A stretch of DNA of 64,000 nucleotides. Source: Posidonia oceanica. Taxonomy: Eukaryota > Streptophyta > Magnoliopsida > Alismatales > Posidoniaceae. Position 1 is the first letter of the stretch. Every line of letters begins with the position of its first letter. Below are positions 45,682 through 56,047 of this stretch, piece after piece. The stretch covers positions 85,320,001-85,384,000 of the forward strand of contig JAZBRS010000020.1 in assembly GCA_037176725.1 (NCBI GenBank), given 5' to 3'. A program made the position numbers and the translations under genes. The notes beneath the pieces are model-generated. The model did not search any database, was not told the DNA's origin, and saw nothing but the letters and a program-made list of their open reading frames with translations.

Positions 45682-47044
45682 CCTTTGCATCCTCTCTTCC
45701 TTGTACATTCTCCCTGCATTCCAATCTCATCCCTTGCATTCCCGCATTCTCTGCATATAGCCTTGCATTCTCTATCTCATCCTGCATACCTCCAGCAAAG
45801 ATCAAAAATTCCTGCAAAAACCATGCATTGCATTGGACCCGATGATGAAATCAGACGTGCTGCCTGCTTTGGAAAGGAGTCTACCCTACCTCACTTGACA
45901 CTACTTAGGCGTCTTAGCTAGTGAGAGAGCCACCTTTCAAATGAGAACGAGCGAAACAACCAAACCCCTTAGGACTTGCACCTCCCGAGGGAGATAAAAT
46001 GCTAGGGCGTGAGTAAATGTGAGCATAAAAGAATATGTCTGAGCATGGGCACAAAAGAAAAAGCAACAGAAGGTGAAGGCAGAAGTAGGCCCTAGAGATA
46101 GAGGCATGTAGCATAACCCTGTCCCTCCAAACTGCTTCGGAGATGATCCATCACTTAGCACCTGGGAGCCCCGAATCCACTTCAAAACCCCAGCGCCCAT
46201 TACCTCTAAGCCTGGGATAGCAGAAGCTTGCAAAAAAGAAGAAAAGAAAAAGCAAAGAAAAAAGCAAAAAGAAAGAGAAAGCAAAAAGAAAAGAAGTAAA
46301 AAAAAGCAACTCCAGAAAGGAAAAAAAGCAAGCAACACAATCCTTTAGAGATAAGCAAAGTTTGCGCTTGGGGAATCCACAAACCCTGCGAAGCCTTTAA
46401 ACTCAGCAAGGCCTAGCAAACAGCTCCCCCAACTCCAGCTAGGTGCCCAATGCCTCCAAGTTAGGGACAGGGGAAACCTATATGCCTATGAGGGAGCCAA
46501 AACAATGCAAAAGGGTAGGTGTTGGTCCTTTGGAGTTTGGTCTGGAGCCTGTCCTCACCACCCACCACCCCTGCACTGCAAACAACCCTCTCCTGAGCGC
46601 CACCAGCAAGTTAAGAGCTTGAGTAGAGTCCAGTGAGTCAGGGACCCCTCTCTTCCTCTACAGCAGGCACCAAGCACTCCTTATGCTGAGGGCTACAGCA
46701 TATAAGCTAAGTCATTGCATACATCCATAGCATCTAGTCCAAGTCATGCACATCTCTCCGCATACTAAGCATAAACCCTGCATGCATGCATAGCATAAGT
46801 CCTTCCCTTTTCTTCTATCTCCTTTTGCTCTACAAAACTTGGTTCGGCATTGAGACAGTACTTCTATCTAGCATGCGCCGACCGCCTCCCAGCTGCACTG
46901 GTCCAGAGCTCCGCCCAACCACTTGCCCCAGTAGAGCTGCCTTAGTCTGAATATGTTTAAATATCTACACTCTGAATGCTAACTGTTAAACCTGCTAAAG
47001 TTGCTGTGTTAATTTTGAAATGATGCCTTTTACCAACCAGTTGT
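45682..47044. other. Element B spacer between INT and DUF7745-like gene
   Basis: No conserved frame. An A/G-rich run (46220-46330) and mixed text. The sequence before 47090 ends in a T-rich/CAG acceptor-like site (about 47085), so the gene downstream may be spliced. Confidence 0.5.
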
Positions 47045-48321
47045 ATGCTTATACCTGATCTGATGAACTGCAACTCTATTTACAGGTACCTTGAGCTTTC
47101 TGCACCAGCAGCCTGCACTTACACTCCTACAATGGGTTATCCAACCCTGGTCACTCCCATGCACTGTTTAGATGCCTTGCGAGAGTGGGTTGGCAAACTC
47201 ATCGAAGCTGATCGCGAGAGGCTGCGCACTTGGGGGATTTCCTCTAAACTTCTGAAAGCAGCAGATGTTGAAGTGAGCCAGCACCTCCTATGCGCTGCAG
47301 CAAGATTCTGGAAGCCAGCACATCACGTCTTCCGCTTCGGCAGGACGGAGCTAACTCCTACGCTTGAGGAGGTGCGCCGGATCTACGGCTTCTCTGCAAT
47401 TATGGGACCCCCAATCTTTATGAGGCGTGATGGATATGCTACGGTCTTGAGCCAGCTGATTGGGCTCTCTGTTAAGCGCGTCCAGAAAAAACTTATCTGC
47501 ACCAGCGGGCCCACGCCCTTGCTCCGCCTAGAGTACTTTGATGCTGTTATGGAGAAGCGCGCTGAACTTGGAGACAAGCTGTGGCTCCAGGGATTCGTCA
47601 TCCACTTCCTAGGCGAGCTGATCTTCACGCATGGCAGGATGACGGTTGCAATCGAGATTGCCGAGATTGCACTTGCGGTGGTGACCGGGCACCAGTCGTC
47701 CTCGCAGAAACATATCGCGGGCTGGACCGCGTTGTGCACCGCTGCCTCCAGTTCCACGGCTGCGGAGTGCTTGTGCAGATCTGGCTAGCTACACACCTGG
47801 AGATGGACCTCATGTGCCCTTAGAGGCATGCTATTGAAACATACTACAGCAGTGGCCACGCAAGAACTATAAAGACCATGCCGGAGGAGTATCAGAAGCT
47901 ATCTGAGCTGACAGATGATGCAGTAACTTGGCGAATCATCCCATCTGCAGCAGAGCCCTTCACTGTCTTCTTCGATGCTCGCGATTCGCAGCTCGTAGTA
48001 CTGCCAGGATTTACCGGAGGTGTGGAGTATCACCTTATCCGGGTTATGCGGCAGTTTGGCTACCGGCAGGGCGCATTCATTGATAGCACTGCGCCCAGAC
48101 TCATGCAGCCATACCCCTTCAGCACAACGGCCTCTACAACAGTGCTAGCAGACCTGATGCGGCATGGGGTCAAATCTACTGATATTGCAGCTGTGAAGGG
48201 TTCGAGATGTACTTTTGAGTACGTCACCGAGGTGCAGGGACTCTGGCCCCTCAGCGAGATCCCTCCAAGCGCCCCCCAGTTTCCTAACTCCCGTCCAGCA
48301 AAGAAGGCCTGGCACAACTAA
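47045..48321 (+). pseudogene. DUF7745-like protein gene, sense, downstream of INT
   Basis: About 420 codons with a DUF7745-like pattern (plant proteins of unknown function, related in architecture to plant mobile domain proteins; identification from memory). Seen: ARFWKPAHHVFRFGRTELTP followed by TLEEVRRIYG (about 47300-47390); then VVLAETYRGLDR, FHGCGVLVQIWLATHL (47690-47800); C-terminal HLIRVMRQFGYRQGA (about 48030). Frame 47045-47700 is followed by a frame change at about 47690-47710 and a TAG at 47821; 47878-48321 is open to TAA. The real start may be the ATG near 47132. It lies in the same direction as pol, between INT and the 3' end of element B. Function unknown. Confidence 0.75.
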
Positions 48322-48867
48322 GCGTCTATGCAGCTATCTGCTTGTATAGCTTTTTGCTTGAACCATGCTATATCTTTTGGCCTATCATAGGCGTGTAACC
48401 AGAGATTCAATCAATACAAAGACGTTTCACGCCATTTGTTTGTGTTGCTTGCCTTGCCTATTTGCATATCTGTTCCTGTCAGGATGTTACAGGACCTGCA
48501 ACAAGCACCTCAGAGCATTAACCCATGCAGACAACCTGAAGCAGCCCTGCAAAAAGTCTCAGAACAGTTCCCCCTGTAAGCATCATGCAATCAGCAACCT
48601 CGGCAGGAGAGTTGCAGCAAAGCCCTCTGCAGTCAACATGCACGCAAAGAACCCTGCTGATCCATGCATCGTCGCTACCACTTGCCCAGTTTGCTCTGGG
48701 CTGGCACCCCTAACTGCTCACTTGGCAAACGCGTTAGTTTTGTCTGCTTTTTCTTTCTTTTGGTACTAGGGGCACCTCGACTGTCCCCTGGTATCATTCC
48801 TAATACCAGGGGCATCTTTTTAGGCTGCTCTCTGGTATCGCTTTCCCTTTTTTCCTTTCCTGCTTGC
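48322..48867. other. 3' untranslated part of element B
   Basis: No gene. 48690-48840 is homologous, in opposite orientation, to 63040-63370 of element D: both have GGCTGGCA-CCCTAACTGCTC and TACTAGGGGCATC-type phrases. It is thus the conserved region just upstream of the 3' LTR in this group. Confidence 0.6.
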
Positions 48868-50117
48868 TTCCTCGGGCAAGGACAAGCTCTTCTCGAACCC
48901 CGTATGCTCGGAGTCCTGTCCTGTATCCTCGTGCGAGGATTAGCCCTTGCGTGGCTTCGCTCCATGCGAACGATGCCCATGCTTGCCCTCCCCCTTTCCC
49001 TTCCTGTTTATCCTCATGCGAGGATAAGTCTTTTGTCTTTCTTGCTGGTCCTCGTGCAAGGACAAGCCTTTTTCTGTTTTGCGTGGCTCCGCTCCGTGCG
49101 GGCGGGGTCCCGCACGCTTGCTTCCCCGGGCGGGGACAAGCTTCTTTCTTCTACCCCTCCTGCTTGTCCTCGTGCGAGGATAAGCCCTTTTTCCTTTTCT
49201 GCGTGACTTCCCTCCGTGCGGACGGGGTCCCGCGCGCTTGCTTCCTCGAGCGAGGACAAGCTTCTTTCTTCTGTCCCTCCTGCTTGCTTCCTCGGGCGAG
49301 GACAAGCCTTTTTTCCTTTTGCTTGCTTCCTCAGGCGAGGACAAGCTTTGCGCAGCTCCATGCGGATGGAGTTTTCCTATTCCTCAGGCGAGGATCAGGC
49401 CCGCTTACTCCTCGGCCAAGGATAAGCGTATGCGCACCCCTGCTTGCTCCTCGGGGGAGGACAAGCTCTTCTCGAACTCTGTATGCTCGATGTCCTGCCC
49501 TGTATCCTCGTGCGAGGATCAGCCCATGCGTGGCTTCGCTCTGTGCGGACAATGCCCACGCTTGCCCGCCTCCTTTCCCTTCCTGCTTATCCTCATGCAA
49601 GGATAAGTCTTTTGTCTTTCTTGCTTATCCTCGTGCGAGGACAAGCCTTTTTTCCGTTTTGCGTGGCTCCACTCTGTGCGGACGGGGTCCCGTGCGCTTG
49701 CTTCCCCAGGCAGGGACAAGCTTCTTTCTTCTGCCTCTCCTGCTTGTCCTCGGGCGAGGATAAGCCTTTTTTCCTTTTCTGCATGACTTCCCTCCGTACG
49801 GATAGGGTCCCGTGCGCTTGCTTCCCCGGGCGGGGACAAGCTTCTTTCTTCTGCCTCTCCTGCTTGCTCTCGTGCGAGGATAAGCCTTTTTTCTTTTCTG
49901 TGTGACTTCCCTCCGTGCGGACAAGGTCCCGCGTGCTTACTTCCTCGGGTGAGGACAAGCTTCTTTCTTCTTTCCCTCCTGCTCGTTTCCCTGGCCGAGG
50001 AAGAGCCCCCTGTCTGACCCTCGGGGCTCGGGTCAGACTGCTGCTTGTTTCCTCGGGCGAGGACAAGCCCCCCTTTTGATTCGGCCTGTGTGGAATCCCC
50101 CGCTTGCTTCCTTGGGT
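48868..50117. repeat. Array of CCTCG-NN-CGAGG hairpins with ~120-bp and ~580-bp higher-order repeats
   Basis: About 22 occurrences of a short inverted repeat of type CTTGTCCTCGGGCGAGGACAAG (10-bp arms in the best copies), e.g. near 48925, 49169, 49243, 49292, 49507, 49747 and 50052. Copies are embedded in a ~120-bp unit (containing CGGACGGGGTCCCGCGCGC) seen at about 49090, 49213, 49672, 49793 and 49911. A block from about 48880 reappears from about 49460. The open frames of both strands across it are by-products of the repeats. Confidence 0.9.
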
Positions 50118-50551
50118 AAGCCCGCTGAAGTCGCTGCTGCGCATACACCTGCAACTCCGGCGAACCTCGTCATCCCGCCGTTCCAGAGGTTCCAGAGGTC
50201 AGTCTTCTATCCTGTTAAGTCATGCATGCATGATAGTACGTGTCCATGCAGTTTTTACAAGATTTTAGCTCCTTTTGGATGTGATTCACATCCAAAAGGA
50301 AGTTCAGTGTGTTGGACGCACCAATTGGTGCGTCCAACGTTGGACGTGGCATAGGCTGGCGTCCAACGGCCTGCTTTGCATTGCCTTGGTTTGAATGCTT
50401 CCTATGCTTTTCCTTTGCATGCTTTCTTGCAAGCATATGCTATTTGCCTCCTTTTAATTCTCTCTGATGTTATGCCATGATTTAAACTTGTTCCATGCTT
50501 GTTTGAAGGCTTTTTTCTTGCATGCTTAATATCTATCTATCTTCTGCCTTT

Positions 50552-50609
50552 GTTGGACGCTAGGATGAGCTGCGTCCAACGTTGGACGCTGGCTCACCTA
50601 GCGTCCAAC
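50552..50609. repeat. Palindrome dimer of 3' LTR (monomer in the 5' LTR)
   Basis: Two head-to-tail hairpin units joined by CCAACGTTGG. The second unit is the one kept in the 5' LTR at 27485. Confidence 0.92.
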
Positions 50610-51643
50610 GCCTCTGTTTGCTGTGCTTTACTGCTATGCCTATATCATGCACATTTTGGTTGTTATAATCTGATCCATGCATGCTTAGAGATGCCTGGCC
50701 CCTAAGGCAACCATGCTTAGGCTTGTTAGGACTCCTTTAAGCCATGTATTCCTTTTTTTAGTTTGAAGCTCATGTTCTTATATGCATGCCTTCTTTTATC
50801 TTGCCTCCTTGTATTAAATGCTTGCCATGTCTCCTTTGCATGCTCCTGTTAGTCTCTTACATGTTCTTAGTGTGTTTGCATGCATCTAGGTGGGGTAGAG
50901 CTGAGCTCCCCCTTTAAAATAGGTGAGTTTGCATGCCTGGGTTGTTGGACGCCAGAGCCATCAGCGTCCAACGTTGGACACTACTGGCTCTAGCGTCCAA
51001 CGTCCTGGCTCATCTCCTGTTTGTTTAATGCTTGCATACCTCTCTGATTTTGCTTACTTGCTTGCTTTTTGTGTTCTTATGCATGTTTAGCTTCAGTAGC
51101 ATCTGTTCTTTTATTTTAGTTAATTTATTTGCTTGTTTGTGCATGCTTTTTGCGTGTTGTGCCTCCCAGAGCGTTGTACGCTGCTGTTGTTGGCGTCCAA
51201 TGTTGGACGCCGACCCAGCTCACGTCCAACGCCCTGGTTGTGCCTTTGGCCTGGCACTCAACACAGGTGAGGTTGGATTGTTTATTTTATGCATCCCCTG
51301 TTTGCTTGCTTGATCCATGCTCAACTCCAGCAACCTAAATGCATGATCCCAACTCTCCTCTATCACTTGTATGCATCTTTTCTCCTCTCTGCCTTCTGTT
51401 CTTGTTGGACACCAGCCTCTCTAGCGTTCAACGTTGGACGCCCAGCCTACAGGCGTCCAACAACCTGCATGCTTGGATCTTTAATTTTGGCGTGCTCCTT
51501 GTTCTGATTCTTCCTCTAAGTTTCTGTTAGGTTAGATTTGCATGTCTAGCACCCATCTAGTTGCATATTTGCATCTGTATTGCATCCATATAGTTAGAAT
51601 GCATGGATTTTCAAAATGTGCTTGCTGTCTGTCTGCAATGGGT

Positions 51644-51700
51644 GTTGGACGTGGGCTCTCCCAACGTCCAATGTTGGACGCTGGTGTTGCCAGCGTCCAA
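51644..51700. repeat. Second palindrome dimer of 3' LTR (monomer in the 5' LTR)
   Basis: Two hairpin units. The 5' LTR (28554-28582) keeps a single unit matching the second. Confidence 0.88.
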
Positions 51701-53249
51701 TGCATGCAGATGGCTGACAGCCATTTTAAAGCGCTGATTTTGTTTCACTCGCTGTTTCTCGAGTTTTATTGCGTCTTTGGCTTGTTGTAACCCTAATGCA
51801 TGTTGCCAACCCCTTTGTTTTGATTTCGCACCCCGCTTTGCCTCGTTTTCTGCACTTTGCCCTGTTTCCTGCATTTTGCATTGTTTTCCCACTCCTTTGC
51901 ATGGTTTTCCGCACCCCTTTGCATTGCTTTCCGCCTTTTGCATCGTTTTGCACGCTTTGCAGTATTTCCTGCATTTTTTGCATCATTTTCTGTGCCTGTT
52001 TTACTTTATTGCTTGTATGTCGCTCGCATTGCTTGGTTTTCCCGCCGCTTTGTTTTATCGCTTGCATCTACATTTAGGGCCGTGATGCTTACTGCTTAGG
52101 AGTTCTCACGAACCAGGGTCCGCCCAGTTCGGAACACTAGCAGCGTGGCTGAGCACTTAGATAGCATGTTTATTTTCCTTGCATAATAGGTAAGCATTTA
52201 AGGCATTTAGGCATTAGGCTAGCAATTCCCTGCATAAGCGCGAGATTGCCTAAGAAAGACCGACTCTCGGACGTATCGGGGGTGCCTAACACCTTCCCCG
52301 TGCGTAACAGGAGTCCTTGCCCTTTCTCTTGGCTCGCATCGACCTTTCCCTTATCCTAGGCCTGAGTCAAAGCATAGCATAATAGCATAGCATAGCTTAG
52401 CTTATCCTTGCATCTCTTTGCCCCTCCTTGCATTCGGTTCAGCATGTCTTTTCATGCTTTACCCTATGGTTTTCCTTGTCTTCCATTTCAATAGACCCAA
52501 TGGCGACTCCGAATTATCTTATCATTTCTTTTCTTTTCTTTTGCCAGCGTTTCCGAGTCGAGTTCTTCCCTCGGATCTAGCCGCATATAGTGAGCCTATT
52601 TTGATCGGTGCATACAAGCTTTGGTAATGTGCATGGACGATTAGAATTCAGGATTACTACAGCGGTAGGATCCGAGGGAAGAAACTCGACTCGGAAACAC
52701 TGGCAAAAGAAGAAAAAAGAAATGATAAGACAAATCGAAGTCGCCACTAGGTCTATTGAATTGGGAGACAGGGAAAACCGATGGTAAAGCATGAAAAGAC
52801 ATGCAAAACTAGATGCAAAGAGGGGGCAAAGGGATGCAATGTGATGCGATGCGATGCTATGCTATGCTATGCTATGCTATGACTCGAGCCTAGGATAAAG
52901 GAAAGGTCTATGCGGGCCAAGAGAAAGGGTAAGGACTCCTGTTACGCACGGGGAAGGTGTTAGGCACCCCCGATACATCCAAGAGTCAGTCTTTCTTAGG
53001 CAACCTCGCGCACTAATGCAAGGAAGTGCTAGCCTAATGCCTAAATGCAATGAATGTTTACCTACTATGCATGGGAAATAAACGTGCTATCTATGTGCTC
53101 AGTAGTGCTGCTAGTGTTCCAAACTGAGCGAACCTTGGTTCGTGAGAACTCCTAGGCAGTAAGCATCACAGCCCTAATGCAGATGCAGGCGATAAAACAA
53201 AACTGCAGGGGAAAACCAGGCAATGCAAACGACATGCAAGATATAAACC

Positions 53250-53385
53250 AAAGCAGGCGTGGAAAATGGTGCGAAAGCGCAGAAAACGATGCGAAAGTGC
53301 GGAAAACGATGCAGAGGTGCGGAAAACGATGCAGAGGTGCGGAAAACGATGCAAAGACGTGGAAAACGATGCAAAAGCGAGGTGC
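53250..53385. repeat. ~20-bp tandem array in element C LTR
   Basis: Five to six copies of GATGCAGAGGTGCGGAAAAC with variants. The corresponding parts of the element B LTRs are 28740-28880 and 51830-51990. Confidence 0.82.
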
Positions 53386-53510
53386 AAAACCAAAACGGGG
53401 GTTAGGCAGCATGCATAGGGGTTGCAGTAGGCATTAGGAGCAATAAAACACGAAAAACAGCAGACGAAATCAAGACAGCGTTTTAAAAATCAAATCTAAC
53501 CAACTGCAAG

Positions 53511-54261
53511 CATTGGACGCTGGCAACTGCGGTGTCTAACGTTGGACGCTGCCATTGCTGGCGTCCAACACCTGCTGGAGGCAGACAGCATGCAACTTTT
53601 GAAAAAGAATGCATTCTAGCTATATGGATGCAATGCAGATGTAGCTAAATGGATGCATGACATGCAGAGCTAACAGGACAGAATAGCAGAAGCAGATTCA
53701 GAGCAAGGGGCAAGCTAAGATCAAGAATCAAAGCAAGCAGGGTGTTGGACGCCCATGGGCATGGTGTCCAACGTTAGACACCAGAGAGACAGGCGTCCAA
53801 CACAAGCCAGTGGAAAGCAAGACAAATAAGCATACAGATGATAACTAAAGATTAGGAACATGCATTAGGGCTATTAGGGATAAGCACAGACTAAGCAAGC
53901 AAGCATAGGATCACATAGAAAATCAAAAACTCACCATCTGCAGCATGTGCCAGGCATAAAGCACAACCAGAACGTTGGACGCGAGCTGAACCAGCGTCCA
54001 ATGTTGGACGCCTGGAACAGCAGTGTACAATGCCCTGGGAGGCACAAACACACAAGAACTTGCATAAAATATAGCATATGGTCTATAGAAACTAAGGAGC
54101 AATTGCAAAGGAAGCTAAGCAAGCTTATAAACGCAGGAATCATGTAAACAAGAAAGATCAGAGCATCATGCAAGCTAAAAAAGCAAGACAGAGGAGCAGG
54201 GCCGTTAAACGCTGGAGACAGCAGCGTCCAACGTTGGACGCTGAAGTCCCTGGCGTCCAAC
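53511..54261. repeat. Palindrome stations of element C LTR, first four
   Basis: Stations at 53511-53569, 53744-53801, 53974-54031 and 54204-54261, spaced about 230 bp. Each is a hairpin dimer; at 53762-53780 both arms are changed to GTGTC/GACAC. Confidence 0.85.
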
Positions 54262-54585
54262 GACTGCAGCATGCAAACTCACCTGCACTAAGGGAGAGCT
54301 CAGCTCTAAACCCCACTAACATGCATGCAAACTAGTAAAGACATGCCAGAGCAAAAAGGGAACATTCACCCAGCATATAATCCATGAGAAGCTAAAAGGC
54401 AAGAGCATGCATGGAAATAAAAGATAAAAACCCAAGAAAAGGAAAGCATGCAACTTAAGAGGGCATTAGCAAGCCTAAGCATGGTTGCCATAGGGGCCAG
54501 GCATCTCTAAGCATACACAGATCATGCATGGACATCAAAAAGGGGCAAGGTGCAAGCATGGCAGCAAGTTACAGCTAACAGACAT

Positions 54586-55820
54586 GTTGGACGCTGGATG
54601 AACCAGCGTCCAACGTTGGACGCGGCTCACCCAGGCGTCCAACGTAGGCAGATAACAAACAGACCTAAAGCATGCAAAAATGATCTACACTAGGATCAAA
54701 ACAAAGCAACAGGCATGGCATAGCATCTAAAAATGCATAAAGAAAGCATGCAGCATGGATTTACAAAAAGAAACCAGCAATAGCAAAGCATGGCAAAGCA
54801 AGGGCAAAGGCAAACAAAGCAGGGTGTTGGACACTGGCTACTACCGCATCCAACGTTGGACGCACCAGACTGGGCGTCCAACACACTGAACATACTCTTG
54901 GCCACGAATCGCGGCCAAATGGATCCAAAACTTCAAGCAAGCTTGCTAATAAGCAAGAGTGATTAACAACAAGCATGGTGTTATGCTTGGTGCCAAGAAT
55001 AGGCAGGTGGAATGCTCCACCCACCTCCTCCTCCTCATTGCCGGAAAACCAAGCAATGGAGGGGTGTGTGCTGTACAAAAGGGCATGGAAAGCATGGGGA
55101 AACACTCAAGCAAACATGCACTAGCCTAAGGGATTGAAAACCAACCTGGTTGCAGCTTGGAACGGCATGTCGGCCTCCTTCACCGGCGCTGCAGAAGTGG
55201 CAGCAGAGCTGACTCCAGCGAGGTCTTACGGCCAGCTGGGGGCACGGAGGGGGTTGGCGAAAGGTCCGGTGTGAAGGTGGATCTTTGGTCTTTGCTCTGG
55301 AGTTGGTGAATTGCAATAGGGAGGGCTGTGCTGGTCTATGTGTTCTACCAAAGGAGGGTGTTTAGGCTAGTTTTGGCAAATGGGTTCATGGGTTTTGCTG
55401 CAAATGGCAGCGGCTTCGGCGGGAATTGGTAGGCTTTGGAAGAGCTTCTGGGAGAAGGGAAGCCACGAGGATGGCAGGAGGAGGTGTGGCAGCTCAGAGG
55501 GTAGCACCGGAGATGCGAGTGGCAGGGGAATCAACGGCGAGTGGCAGTGAGGGCAAGAGAGAGCAGGAAATCGACTAAGGAGGAAAGGATGGGTAGTAAG
55601 TGAAGTTACTCAGCCTTGGAAGGTAGTGGATGGCTTGGAGTGCAAGAGGGGACAGGTAGTAAGTGTGGGGAGGCGGTGGAGTGGACGGGAGGTGAGCCGA
55701 AGGAGGCGGAGCAGCCGCTGCTGCAACCGAGTCTTTGGACGCTAGAGCAGAAGGCGTCCAACGTTGGACGCTAGCACAGGAGGCGTCCAACGTTGGATGC
55801 TGCCTATTCCAGCGTACAAC
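54586..55820. repeat. Palindrome stations of element C LTR, last three
   Basis: Stations at 54586-54643, 54826-54882 and 55735-55820. The last is a trimer corresponding to station 1 near the LTR start in element B. Confidence 0.85.
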
Positions 55821-56047
55821 ACACCCAATTGGCAAAAGCTGTAAATGGGCTTGGGCTTGGGCTTGGGCTTAGAAAGGTTTGAAAATGTGCAAAAAGGCTT
55901 GGGTTAAGGCTTGGGGTTTAGGCAAGGGTTTTAGGTTTGGTTTTGGGGTAGAAATGGGTTAGTCAAAAGGAGAGTGCCGTTCTAGAGTCCAAACAAGCCT
56001 GCAGGAGAAATTGCCAACTTCTAGGCTGTCAGAATGGGGTGTCTACA

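Larger units (their letters stand above)
50118..52661 (+). mobile_element. Element B 3' LTR, lacking its first ~840 bp
   Basis: Matches 27052-29541 of the 5' LTR to the exact end GGATTACTACA. The first part (26209-27051 of the 5' LTR) and the PPT are missing. The join lies within AAGCCCGC, a short sequence that both the hairpin array and the LTR can supply. Six palindrome stations remain: 50311-50367, 50552-50609, 50944-51002, 51190-51230, 51403-51461 and 51644-51700. Confidence 0.92.
52662..56047 (-). mobile_element. Element C 5' LTR, main part
   Basis: Continues the LTR broken at 26208: the minus strand reads from the TGTAGACACCCCATTCTG start at 56047 leftward to the point of insertion, where GCGGT duplicates the target. 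It contains the conserved core (52930-53010), a ~20-bp tandem array and seven palindrome stations. Sequence right of 56047 belongs to an interrupted plant mobile domain gene. Confidence 0.92.

Noticed and set aside
48868..50117. CRISPR-like array
   Set aside because: Spacing is irregular, spacers are themselves repeated, and the host is a plant.
48664..50154. Overlapping long open frames on both strands (up to ~300 codons)
   Set aside because: Caused by the GC-rich hairpin array, which lacks stops in several frames. No start context, no domain and repeat-like peptides.
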